The translations under genes and the position numbers were made by a program. Of a DNA stretch of 64,000 bases, positions 12,501 through 21,800 are shown in pieces. Every line of letters starts with the position of its first letter. Position 1 is the stretch's first letter. The notes under the pieces were generated by a model, which was not told where the DNA came from, ran no database searches, and saw nothing but the letters and a program-made list of their open reading frames with translations. The DNA is from Colias croceus (lineage: Eukaryota; Arthropoda; Insecta; Lepidoptera; Pieridae): assembly GCF_905220415.1 (NCBI RefSeq), contig NC_059537.1, positions 12,061,593 to 12,125,592 of the forward strand, read 5' to 3'.

Positions 12501-14891
12501 TGTACATGGTATTACGTGACGATAAATAGATAAATGCATGTTTGTTTTCGGTAATTACATATTTTGAATGTTTGTGTCGTTGATTTTATGTAATGGATAT
12601 TTAGGTTCTAATTTGAATGTTGAAGACTTGATTGATGCCTGTTTTTGTGTTAGTACACCAAATGAAACAGAAGATGGTCGAATGTTGCGATTCATACTTA
12701 TAGTCTTAGAGAAATGAAGGAATTCTATATTAGGATACTATTCCATATTTGGTGACTTTCCTCTACAAAAAATAAATTTACTTAACTATGCAAAAAGCTA
12801 TATCTAGTAGTTAAATGATAGTTTGTCCAGGATTGTTTTTTAATATGTTCGTTCAAATACTTTCTTCATACTGTAAATTTACATTTTTGTGATAAGATGA
12901 TGCTCAACTATGAGCTATTCGTAGCTTTCTATTCCTCTGTTTATATGTGTTAGGTGCATTGTTTCTTTCCATAGAAAATTTTCCATTGTTTTTAAATTGT
13001 AAATGATGACTTGAAAACAAAGTCCCACATCTTTTTACCTATAAAGTATGTATTCAACTAAAATAGATAGGGTAATCAGCATCACATTAATTTTATTAGA
13101 AGCCGGTAATGGAATGCCGTCTTATATGAATGGATATTTGTTTAAGTCAACAATAAAGACAGTACTATGATTCATGAATCACAGTTCAATAAACTTGAGG
13201 GTAGAATTAAATTGTTTCACAATTGTTACGCAATGCTTTTTTAGTTATCACAAAGTTTTTATGGAGGACTTGTAGGTACGCATGTTTTTGAGTTCATTGT
13301 ATCTATTAGCTTCGTAATGTATCAGATTGAGATGTATGTAGGCTAGACAAGTAAGCAGGTAGCTAGTAACAAATATCATAGTTAAATTCCTTTGCAGTTG
13401 TATTTTTTTATTTGTATGAGAGTTGCTTAAATTTATTTATTATTTTAGGCATGATGTAGACTATATTAGTAAAAAAGTTTGGTTAATTTCCAATATCGTC
13501 TGTGTTCTGTTTCATATAAGTAACTAGCGGTCCGCCCCGGCTTCGCCCGTGGTACATATTAACGTTTTCTCTACATAAGAACCATCCTCGTACTTCAAGG
13601 AATATAATAAAAAAAGAATTATCGAAATCGGTTCAGCCGTTCTCGAGTTATGGAATTACAACGAAAAGTGGCATTGATTTTTATATATTAGAAGATATAG
13701 AGAATTTAAAAATGTAAGCTACCTAGCTTATATGATATAAGTTATATCGGTACCTACATGTCTATATATATATCTCATACCCTAATATGGATTTGGTTAT
13801 AGGCTGTAAGAAATATAAGTATTTAATGTTACTAACAATCTAGTACATAATAAATAAGTACTATTATATAAACAATGATACACCCTTGAGTTCTTTAATT
13901 ACTAAGACATTTCCTTGATCAATGTAAGTAGTACTTGTACCTAAGACAGACTAATGAATATCCACTTTAGCTATAAACGACGTAAAATCTATTATATGCC
14001 CAGATCCTACACTTTACCATGTAATTAACATCTATATGCAAATTCATTGTTTTATGTAGAATAAAATATACTTTGTTAAATATATTGTTATTATAAATAC
14101 TTATTTATTTACACTCATATTATGCTCATGTTAGGTTAATTTACGATTCCTTTTAACTTGATAAAAAGAACGTACATTTTGACTCTTTAATTTGTGGAGG
14201 TCTGTTATGTTGGACTACAGATTGAATCTCCCGAGTTCAAGTCACAGATCTGGTAAAAAATCACGTTATTGTCAATTAAATCCGAAGTATGTGGCCGTAA
14301 ATCGAAATGTACGAGTGATTCAGCGGACAGGTTCGGGGGCGGTCAGATCTTATAATTTAGAGTGGTCAGTAGTGTGTATTTTGTAATAGGAAACACTACA
14401 TAGAATGTTCGCTTAGTACGTATTAATTACTAGCTGTGCTCCGCGGTTTTACCCGCAGTGCTCCGCTTCTGTTGGTCTTAGCGAGATGAAAATATATAGC
14501 CATAATATAGATAATATATAGAAGGTGTTATATAGCCTTCCTCAATAAATCGGCTACCTAACACCGAAATATTTTTTTCAAATCGGACCAGTAGTTCCCG
14601 AGATTAGCGCTTTCAAACAAACAAACTCTTCAGCTTATAGCTTATAGTATAGACTATAGATTAAAAAAAAACGATCCAGGATGCAAAATTGACGTGTTTT
14701 TATTTTCAGATTGCCCATCTAACTCTACCTCTGCTTGTTACAAAGATGGAATGGCTGTGCTTGTTGAAAATGGATATTCTGAAAACTTCATTTTCGAAGA
14801 TTACATGGGTTTTCTTTTCGTCACAATTGTATGGAGTATAATTGGTTTTTACGGACTCAAAAGGGAAGAAAATAAAGGCTACGCGTACTGA
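529..14891 (+). CDS. ABCG half-transporter, brown/ok-like (12 exons, plus-strand gene)
   Basis: Half-size ABC transporter of the white/brown/scarlet group: one N-terminal ATPase domain, then six membrane segments, about 609 residues. Such proteins act as heterodimers, usually with White, in the membrane of pigment or urate granules. I see Walker A GPSGAGKTT near residues 81-89, Q-loop in VPQFD, signature LSGGERR near 180-186, Walker B LVLICDEP near 199-206, D-loop TGLDS and H-loop His in CSVHQP near 237. The membrane part keeps brown-like blocks (TQRGVQD; REVG followed by YSASAFYV). The last extracellular loop has Cys pairs and an NST glycosylation sequon. Exons join in frame and GT-AG introns fit throughout. 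The linker is 28 codons shorter than in the minus-strand paralogue. The first exon is the weakest part. Orthology to brown or ok is open. Confidence 0.85.
722..848 (+). CDS. plus ABCG gene, exon 2 (N-terminal strand region)
   Basis: Acceptor TTTATAG ends at 721 and donor GTATTT starts at 849. Encodes about 42 residues, including VVIKVKNYGVW and KTVILND, which match the first beta strands before Walker A in White/Brown proteins. Starts in phase 0 and ends after one base of a split Ala codon. Confidence 0.8.
1144..1186 (+). CDS. plus ABCG gene, exon 3 (start of Walker A)
   Basis: A 43-nt exon between TTTCAG and GTAAAC. Encodes CFKTGEFTAVIGPS; the last Ser is split with exon 4, so the intron interrupts Walker A. 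The minus-strand paralogue has the same junction inside the same Ser codon. Confidence 0.85.
1282..1462 (+). CDS. plus ABCG gene, exon 4 (Walker A to Q-loop)
   Basis: Begins after ATTTCAG and ends with the Met codon before GTGAGT. Encodes GAGKTTFLVSIAGKC, a short variable loop, the Q-loop segment VPQFDVF and TVYEHLVFM. The exon end after YEHLxFM is the same as in the minus-strand gene (HMEFM, then GTGAGT). Confidence 0.92.
1530..1708. repeat. MITE with inverted ends (AATCCTTGGTTAAAA family) in intron 4
   Basis: Ends are imperfect inverted repeats: TTTTTGAATCCTTGGTTAAA on the left, and TTTTAACCAAGGATTGAAAA on the right. A second member lies at 49003-49146. Short and non-coding. Confidence 0.6.
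1982..2131 (+). CDS. plus ABCG gene, exon 5 (ABC signature)
   Basis: A 150-nt, phase 0/0 exon between TGTTTCAG and GTAAGT. Encodes the helical subdomain and the signature LSGGERR, followed by LLSLATS. The family consensus after the signature is usually KRL; here it is RLL, a mild divergence. The matching minus-strand exon is 153 nt. Confidence 0.92.
2535..2773 (+). CDS. plus ABCG gene, exon 6 (Walker B, D-loop, H-loop)
   Basis: A 239-nt exon after GGTTTTAG, with donor GTATTT. Encodes Walker B LVLICDEP, D-loop TGLDS, H-loop ICSVHQPSSDLF and the SEGKLVFHGT strand. The paralogous exon on the minus strand (36224-36462) is also exactly 239 nt with the same phases. Confidence 0.95.
3367..3862 (+). 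mobile_element. Helitron-like element with (GTCT)n tract
   Basis: Begins A|TCTATACAT and ends GGAAGCTAG|T, the 5'-TC / 3'-CTAG arrangement of Helitrons inserted between A and T. A GTCT microsatellite lies at 3488-3530. A shorter sister copy is at 15913-16195. Non-coding, inside intron 6 of the plus gene. Confidence 0.7.
3919..4010 (+). mobile_element. Helitron-like 5' fragment (TTTG-tract family)
   Basis: Matches the 5' part of the commonest family in the window: TCTATACTAA, then ATTATAAAGCTGAAGAG, GTTTGTTTG and GGTCCGATTTG. It lacks the 3' end. Confidence 0.6.
4761..4786. repeat. short hairpin in intron 6
   Basis: TACCATGAGG and CCTCATGGTA flank a short centre containing AGGGT. Stem of about 10 bp. 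No function is evident. Confidence 0.4.
4867..5022 (+). CDS. plus ABCG gene, exon 7 (linker)
   Basis: Acceptor CATTCCAG and donor GTGAGT. Encodes VNLRCPVNFNPAEFYIRAVS, the conserved CPxxFNPAEFY block after the ATPase core, then a short linker. At 156 nt it is 84 nt (28 codons) shorter than the combined 211+29 nt of the corresponding minus-strand exons. Confidence 0.9.
5688..5793 (+). CDS. plus ABCG gene, exon 8 (pre-TM1 / TM1 start)
   Basis: A 106-nt exon after TATTTTAG with donor GTGGGT. Encodes NWFKQVQLMIWRSSLSLKRE then the start of TM1 (YVFQLFICT). The matching exon on the minus strand (30075-30180) is also 106 nt with the same phases. Confidence 0.9.
5824..6057 (-). mobile_element. Helitron-like element (CCCGCATAGTTCCC family)
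   Basis: Minus orientation: starts TCTATAC and ends CTAG. The interior has the landmark phrases CCCGCATAGTTCCC and GGGATTTCCGGGATAAAACC. It starts 30 nt after exon 8 of the plus gene. Relatives are at 10293, 37820, 39689 and 46823. Confidence 0.65.
6374..6458 (+). repeat. 3' fragment of GGTTCCGTTTT repeat with (GACA)n
   Basis: Contains GACAGACAGACAGACA followed by GGGTCCCGTTTT and CGGTACGGAACCCTAAAA. This is the same tail as the fuller element at 34181-34757. Confidence 0.6.
7150..7340. repeat. MITE copy, GAAGTGAAACTTC family
   Basis: Begins TTTTTGAAGTGACTTC and ends near GTATCACTTCTGACACGTAT, with GTTGAGAGTAAAATTTCA inside. Related copies lie at 18370, 19073, 26607, 51015 and 58256. This one ends about 60 nt before exon 9 of the plus gene. 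Confidence 0.55.
7398..7622 (+). CDS. plus ABCG gene, exon 9 (TM1-TM3)
   Basis: A 225-nt, phase 0/0 exon between TTTTCAG and GTGAGT. Encodes the rest of TM1 (LISSIIIGTCYVGI), the loop TQRGVQDMRG, TM2, and the KREVGVYSASAFYV segment leading to TM3. TQRxVQD and REVG are shared with Drosophila brown. The paralogous exon is 231 nt. Confidence 0.93.
7631..7833 (+). mobile_element. Helitron-like element (TTTG-tract family)
   Basis: Begins A|TCTACACTAA eight bases after the exon 9 donor and ends AACTAG|T. Contains (GTTT)n, ACTGGACCGATTTT and a GC-rich 3' hairpin segment (GCCACGCGGGTGAAACCGCG). Confidence 0.7.
8350..8422 (-). repeat. tRNA-like sequence, probably a SINE head
   Basis: On the minus strand there is an A-box-like GTTGGTTAGGCATCCG and a perfect T-arm: GCGGG, TTCGAGT, CCCGC. 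The stretch that should pair with the 3' acceptor strand is not complementary, so this is not a convincing functional tRNA. A tRNA-derived SINE head or tRNA pseudogene fits best. Confidence 0.45.
8430..11047. other. intron 9 of the plus gene, mostly featureless
   Basis: AT-rich intron sequence. I see only a 31-bp direct repeat (9667-9697 and 9744-9774, around GACCGATTTCGATGAAATTT, part of a degenerate Helitron-like fragment) and the element at 10293-10503. No open frame with coding character. Confidence 0.5.
10293..10503 (-). mobile_element. Helitron-like element, decayed 5' end
   Basis: CTAG at 10293-10296, then GCCTGCTTCGCTC and AACCCGTATAGTTCCCGTTC as in the 5824-6057 copy. The other end (GCATTTATTATGTTATAAA) has lost its TCTATAC terminus. 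Confidence 0.6.
11048..11183 (+). CDS. plus ABCG gene, exon 10 (TM3-TM4)
   Basis: A 136-nt exon after CCACAG with donor GTAAGT. Encodes MPRCLVWPVAYVIIATLAIE and a second hydrophobic segment ending in STAYG. The minus-strand counterpart (24983-25118) is also 136 nt with the same split Gly codon at its end. Confidence 0.93.
11588..11794 (+). CDS. plus ABCG gene, exon 11 (TM5 and loop)
   Basis: A 207-nt exon after ATTCTAG with donor GTAAGC. Encodes LGMGALFISTGVMGDVMPCA, TM5 (LPLFIMSGAFLRL) and the segment YFSHFYYGMDAISNIYW. In the paralogue this region and exon 12 are one uninterrupted 389-nt exon; 207+182 equals 389. Confidence 0.92.
13524..13702 (-). mobile_element. Helitron-like element (CCGCCCCGGCTTCGCCC family)
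   Basis: Starts CTAGCGGTCCGCCCCGGC and includes ACCATCCTCGTACTTCAAGG and AAATCGGTTCAGCCGTTCTC. Nearly identical to the copy at 63690-63863 over most of its length. Confidence 0.65.
14430..14654 (-). mobile_element. Helitron-like element (TTTG-tract family)
   Basis: CTAG at 14430-14433, GCTCCGCGGTTTTACCCG, TAACACCGAAA, AAATCGGACCAGTAGTTCCC and AAACAAACAAACTCTTCAGC. It ends about 55 nt before the last exon of the plus gene. Confidence 0.7.
14710..14891 (+). CDS. plus ABCG gene, exon 12 (last loop, TM6, stop)
   Basis: Acceptor TATTTTCAG, 182 nt, TGA at 14889-14891. Encodes DCPSNSTSACYKDGMAVLVE with two Cys that match the PCIKTG loop of the paralogue, an NST sequon, then TM6 (GFLFVTIVWSIIGFYGL) and a short tail ending in YAY. 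Confidence 0.93.
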
Positions 14892-15304
14892 AACAGTTTT
14901 TTATTTATAAAAGTATAAATACAATATAAAATAGTATAGAAAATCACATAGAAATTGAGTATCATTATTTATAGATATGGAAATTATGACACATTTTGTA
15001 CATAAGTGTAAAAAAGAAAATAATTATTTCTAACCTCAACCATATTATTTATTTTGCCTACGAACTAACAAATCGTATTACTTAGATGATTTTGTTGCAT
15101 TGTCATTATTTCTAACTAGAATTTACAGTGCGAACAGTTAGTTTAATTATAATGGTACTTATTCTACTATATTACTGGCGTCTGTAATGTTATAATAACA
15201 TAATTATTTAATTCAAAATAATCATAACGTAATTTTTAAGCAAAAAGTTACCAGATATTTTGAAGGCACGACGCGGATTAAATTTTAATTCGATAATTAT
15301 GTCA

Positions 15305-15310
15305 TTTATT
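15305..15310 (-). terminator. polyadenylation signal for the distal terminal exon
   Basis: TTTATT on the plus strand is AATAAA on the minus strand, about 116 nt beyond the stop at 15426-15428. Confidence 0.45.
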
Positions 15311-15340
15311 TTATTCACTATGTATATTAATTACAAATAT

Positions 15341-15346
15341 AATAAA
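15341..15346 (+). terminator. polyadenylation signal, plus ABCG gene
   Basis: First canonical AATAAA after the plus-gene stop, 450 nt downstream. If used, the 3' ends of the two convergent genes overlap by a few tens of bases with the minus signal at 15305-15310. Confidence 0.4.
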
Positions 15347-15425
15347 TAATTGTATACATAATTGGTTAAACTGTTCACTGACCCGTTCGCGTATTAATAA
15401 ACTTTTATACAAAAATAAATAATAA

Positions 15426-15814
15426 TCAATAGACGGGCGTGCCTCTGCTTCTCCTGATGACCATTATAAAGGCTATAATGTGACAAGTGAGGTACATAAT
15501 GCCTAAACACACGCTGTTTCTCCAAAAGTGTTCTTCGGAAAAGCCGAATCGCTTCAACACCTCTGAGCCTGTCTTAATACAGGGTATACCGGGGACGTTA
15601 ACGCATTTTATTTCGGTGATGGAGTTCCATTGTAGGATAGATACTGATTCTGTGCCATAGTAGAAGCAGGAGAAGTAATGTACCCAGGACAGGTACTTGC
15701 TGACGCTGGTCAGGTTGAGGTAGATGCCGGAGAACATGATACCCACCAGGTCGAAAGGGACCGCGAAGAGAGCGGCGGTTTCCAGTTTGTCGAACGTGGC
15801 GGATAGGAATGAAC
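15426..15814 (-). CDS. minus ABCG gene, distal duplicate terminal exon (12b)
   Basis: A 389-nt exon whose acceptor (TATTACAG, phase 1) joins the G of exon 11 to make Gly, then SFLSATFDKLETAALF. It encodes TM5 (VPFDLVGIMFSGIYL), CVNVPGIPCIKTG, TM6 and the tail RSRGTPVY, with TGA at 15426-15428. It has no internal stop or frameshift. Length, phase and acceptor equal those of the proximal copy at 22606-22994. By hand count about 87 of 128 residues match, and the differences are mostly conservative (Ile/Val, Lys/Arg, Asp/Glu). I find no other duplicated exons nearby, so it is either an alternative last exon or the remnant of a tandem duplicate. Confidence 0.85.
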
Positions 15815-18800
15815 CTGTAATAAGTGTTTGATCATTTAGTGGAAGTATAAAGAGTAGGTATACAACGTCTTGATACTATAGTTGCTATGTTTTCTTTAAT
15901 GAGTGACGCAAATCTATACATATAATAAATCTGTAGAAGGGTCAATTCAGGGGGTGTTACTAGATCGATACCATACCCAAATATGTGATTAAAAAAATTT
16001 TTGTCTGTCTGTCTGTCTGTCTGTCTGTATGTTCAGGCATCACGTGAAAACTAACGGTTAGATTTCGATGAAACTTGGTATAATTATACCTTATTATCCT
16101 GGGCATCAAATAGGATACTTTTTATCCTGGAAAAATACGTAGAAAAAAATAAATCTTAATTTTTCCGCGCGGACGGAGTCGCGGGCTGAAGCTAGTAAAT
16201 AAATATAAATAATAATAAATATTTCAGGACAGTTTACACACACGGCACAATCTGATCCCTTACTAATATTCTAGGAGGTAGCAACGTTGACAAGTGAGCA
16301 TTTTAGTATAGTTGGTTCTTTGATATGCTGTTCCTCTTGCTATTTCGGTTACAGTCCGGGCTGTCTGGCTGGGCGCAGTGGTTGCGTTTATTAGTGCGCA
16401 TCTTATCTGCACAGGAAAATATCCTTAATTTAAAGTCATTTTTTAACGCGTAATTTTTAATCGTTTGCCTTTAGATAGATCCATTAGACATACCTACATT
16501 TTTTATTGCAAGACGTGTTTTTCGTTGTTAAATAGGTGCCAGACGCAATTTTTATTTCAAAATAATTAAAATATCATCGAAATAAGTGAAATTCCATCAA
16601 CATGAGTCCCAGTGAAGGATAAGTAATCACTGTGTTACTTATACTATATATAATATTCATTTTACTATTTACAGTTTTTTTGCAACAATCTACCGTATCG
16701 CCTCCTTTTTCTCAACGAACCTCAAATAGGACGTTAATGTAAACTTGATAAAAACCAAATATCATCAAGAAATTAAAGACTTTTTAACGGATTTTAAACG
16801 CGATTTATTCATTGTATTATTTTCCCAAGTCTTTAATTTCAAAATGTATAATACTCGCGTAAAATCAAACACTAGAAAATACAAATATCATCAAATTCAT
16901 ATTTATACCCAAAAGTGTAATAAATATGAAACCATCTATTAAAAATATTAGTTTACTAATTATTCAATATAAGTATTAAAAAAGGATAATATAATATAAA
17001 TAATAAAGTTATTACTTACCTTTTAAGCGGACTCATGTTGATGTAATTTCACTTATTTCGATGACATTTTAGTTATTTTGAAATAAAAATTGCGTATGGC
17101 ACCTATTTTACAACGAAAAAAACGTCTTGCAATAAAAAAATTATGTCTGATGGATATATCTAAAGGCAAAAGATTAATAATTACGCGTTAAAAAATGACT
17201 TTAAATTAGGGATATTTTCCTGTGCAGATAAGATGCGCACTAATAAACGCAACCACTGCGGCCAGCCAGACAGCCCGGACTCTAACCGAAATAGCAAGAG
17301 AAACAGTATATCAAAAACCCAACTATACTAAAATGACTTTTTTTTAAACGTTGCTAGCTCCTGTACCATAAGCTTTCGCTTGTGTTATGGAAACCAGATG
17401 GCTGATAAACATACATATATAATTTTAAATAAAAACTTATATAGATAATGTTTCTTGTAACTTTATTTTTAATAGTTAGGTAACTACTCATGCATACTAT
17501 TGGAACTGTGCTATTCGAGGCAAATTATATATTCTCTTTCCAGAGTAAAAACGAACAGATGTAAGCTTCCTTACCCTTGACAAGTTCAATGATTCTTTTA
17601 AAAAATGCCCTATAATTTTATCAGCTACTAGCTGCTCCGCGCGGTTTCACCCCTGTGACTCCATTCTTGTTGGTCGTAGCGTGATAATATATAGCCTATA
17701 GCCTTCCTCGATAAATGAGCTATCTAACACCGAAAGAATTTTTCAAATCGGACCAGTAGTTCCCGAGATTAGCGCGTTCAAACAAACAAACAAACAAACA
17801 AACTCTTCAGCTTTATAATATTAGTAAAGATATAATAAACAAATCAGATTATAGAAAACATATTTATTAAAATAATAATTAAGTAAAAATAAGCTAAAAT
17901 TAACCTATAGTAGGAAACATTATTGAAGACCTTATATGCCAACTTATATGTAATAAAGGATGGTATTTATATAAATACAGATATTATAAATACAATAGAA
18001 ACGATTTATTGCGGAAACCATTTAAAGCGACACATTGATACGTATCACGAACATTAATATTGTAATTTTTGCACTTTTTCATTGCAGTCTATGAATTTTA
18101 AAATGTCGAAGCTTAGAAATTCCTTATAAAATTTTAAACAAATATATCGAGTCATGTATTATGTCATTGGTTACATCAACGAATTAAAGAAATGTAAAAA
18201 TAAATGATGCAATAATTTCAACTTTTAATAATAATATGAAACGAGTTTTTTTTTGCATCGCTATGTTGTCAAAATGACACATGAAATGCAAATAGTCCTG
18301 TCATGTTTTTTTATCTGTGATGAAAAATAATGCTCTTCCTGTTGCTTTGCTTAACTGCATATTTTGATTTTGAAGTGAAACTTCTTTATCGGGGTTGGAA
18401 AAAAATTTAGTGTAACATTTTTCTGTTAGGTACGCGCCATCTTTTTCTTATCCCTACCACGCGTGAAACGACGTATTTCTGTAAAGTTGCATATAGTATT
18501 TTTTTTTAATAATAAGGTCGTAAAGAAGTTTCACTTCTTACGTGTGTACACTAACTATTACACGCACACATTTTTTTCTTATTATCAATATGATATTTAC
18601 ATTTTTTTTTAAACATTTTCAATGGGTAGCTACCTACCTACCTACTAGGTGAGCGAGTAAATTAAGGATCAGATTTGGTACATAAAGTTAAATCACCTAC
18701 TCTTAAATATCTACTTTTCCAAAAAAAAAAAACAGTTATAAAAATATGATTTATTACATTTAAGTTAAATAAATTCAGGTTAATTAAAATATATTATAAA

Positions 18801-21800
18801 ATAATACCATATGAACATTATTTTTACATTCATATTTATGTAACAAACTTCATGTGTTTTATTTTGACCTTTGCACCTTTGTTTCAAACCAAAAACTCAA
18901 CAGAAAACGTTACTCATGACATGAGGTTATGTTAATATTAATGGACCTCAACGTAAATTCCATAGATAACTTCTTTGGACTTGTTTTTTAAAATAACGCC
19001 TAGTTATGCATATGTTGATCGAAGAATTTAGTCATGTATAAACAAATAAATTATGTATTTAGGAGCCATTTTTTTGAAGTGAAAGCCTGATTTTGAATAT
19101 TGCGAAAGAAGTTTCACTTCTGACACATGCTCTTTTTTAATAATTAACATTCAAAATGGTTATACACAGGTTTATTAATAACAATTATAATTTAAAAATA
19201 GCTCGCTAGTAAAAATGCTTTTTGTTACATATTTACACGAATAATTAACAATTATTAATTAATTTGCTGCACATGCAAGAATTGTATCAATCAACAAAAG
19301 ACAGCAATCAATCATCATTGTTGACAGTAAACAATCTTGTTAAATTATTACCGATTTCAATTCATCACGCTATACTCTACATAATTAAGTGACATAGCAA
19401 CACAGAGAAATGTTCATAAATGAATCACTACATACCTAGTATAAAACAAAGTCGCTTTCTTTGCCCCTATGTCCCTTTGTATGCTTAAATCTTTAAAACT
19501 ACGCAACCGATTTTGATGCGGCTTTTTTAATAGATACCTAGAGTGATTCAAGAGGAAGGTTTTAGTATATAATTCATTAGGTTTTAGACAAAGCGGGTGA
19601 AGCCGCGGGCGGGAAGCTAGTTTATTATATTGTGGAGCATTAACAAACAGCAGAAATTTATAGTATCTACACGAAGACTAGCCTTAAATTAAGTACGTAT
19701 TTGGTAGGGAAAAAAAATTAACCTCTGTCCGTACAAATTTTTTTCTAACTCGGAAAATAACAGACATATTTTCCGATCAATGTATCTTTACTTTGATTAT
19801 CGTTACAGTTATTTAGGTTCAGTTAATTTATGATACCTCTATCCCCATTTATAAGAATAAAAAAACTATTGATTGGCACTTAAAACATTTCACACGAGAC
19901 ATCCACGCTTCAAAATACCGCTCAGTAGTTTTTGTTTCACACGCGGTTCGATGTACTCCGAACCCATATTATTTGTGACAACCGGTTATGTCAAAGCCAT
20001 TAATTAGCCACATTTTGAGCTTGTTAAGGGAATTCGGTATATCGAGTTCACTTTCACAATTATTCAGTAACGGTACCTTTCCAAAATGTACCGAAACTTC
20101 TCATGTGTTCCATCGAATTTATATAGCAATTGGGTCAATATCAATGCTTTAAATATAGGTGTGTGCCTTTATATTAAGGTTCAGAATTATTCATTGTGGT
20201 TATTTGAACATGTGCGGTGTGTGCCGTGTGTCTCTTGTAACTATTTGTCATCGCAGATAATATCAGTGTTAACAGTTTTAAAAATGTTTTCGTCTTTTTG
20301 TGACAAATTTCTAGACGTTTCGCTTTGTTTTTTTTTGTAGTAACATTTTTTATAAAAATTAGCACAAATTACACTTTATTTTCTACAGCTAGTAATTATT
20401 ATTTCTGTTTAAGTGGTTTTAAAAGTTTAAAGTATGTATTTTAAATGACGTGGTACGTGGTGCGTTAAATCACGCGTCGAGAGAGATAGCGTGCGCACGA
20501 TCATACCTTCATACTTTTAAACGATTTCATTGATATCTAGAATATCTTTTAATATTTATTTTCATTAAAATTTCATGTAATATAAACTATGTAATATGAT
20601 GATTTGTTCAATTCTTAGATTACCTAATATCTATATTGAATATAATATTTTTCTGGTCATTTTACTCGATATTATCTATAATCTACATGACGTATCCTAT
20701 TGTAGTTAGATACTTATGAATCTTACAGGATTTATAGAGTATAGCACAAATACTATTTGCGTTTTTACATATTAGACGCATTGAAATAGGTACAAACTAT
20801 TTATATGTATAGACAGAGACCAAATAAGTACCTATACTTATTTTATTTATAGATAATTCTCGGGTACCTACCTAGTGTAGGAGCATATTGATAATTGGAG
20901 CGAAGCTGGTTTTTAAATGCACTTTTAAGATATCGATCCCCTAACACTAACTACCATACCTACTTTAATTTAATTATTTATATTTATAGAATTAGACTAG
21001 GTGTTTAGAAAAATGGCCCTAACATAATTGTTACTTGGTCAATATCAAACACATTTTACGATAAACTCTATAATATAAACTATACTATATTTCTAACTTT
21101 AATAGTTGAATTTCGTCACTTCCAAGAATGCTGAAATATTTTAAACTAATTGAATTGAATTATCCGAGTATGTTATCTGCGTAATTATTTTAATAGTATG
21201 GCGCTATCATTGTTCATTACTTGCAGTGTTTGAGGACAAACATTAAATATAACATTTAGTTTGCATTTGCACGCAAATAGAATTACATGAAATTTATTTA
21301 TTTTTAGGACATAATTATTTATTATTAGGTATTTTATGAAAATTATTCTGTAAACAACAACATAGTTCATGTACATAAGAACAATATTGTTAAATAGGTT
21401 AAGACTTAAGACTTAAACGGATTTTAAACATGATTTAATTATAATATTATGTAAAATTAGTTCTTACGTGGTCTTTAATTTCTAATAAAAGGTTATTCGC
21501 GTAAAATCAAACAAGACAATACTAAATACGACATAATTCATTCAGCAGCCTTTAATATTATGCTTAGTTAGACTTCGTGTGTGCATTTTAAAAATAATTT
21601 ATTTATTGTGTAATAAAACTATCAATTAGTATAACAGTGGTTTCTAGACAATTTATTTTTTTATAATTTATTCTTTATTGCTGTTTAAAACCTAAACAAT
21701 AATGGATTCTACGTTAGGACTCTACGATACAAACGCATGATTTTCTAAATTAATAAAATTGATAACATAATTTCTACAGTGTTCTAAAACTATAAAAAAA

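Larger units (their letters stand above)
11795..14709. other. intron 11 of the plus gene
   Basis: A 2.9-kb AT-rich intron that interrupts what is a single terminal exon in the paralogue. It holds a Helitron-like fragment at 13524-13702 and one at 14430-14654. The rest (11950-13500 and 13710-14420) shows nothing I can name. Confidence 0.6.

Noticed and set aside
16745..16942. 65-codon frame in the spacer of the 16-kb inverted repeat
   Set aside because: Lys/Tyr/Ile-rich, no motif, and a related sequence near 21400-21530 does not keep the frame.
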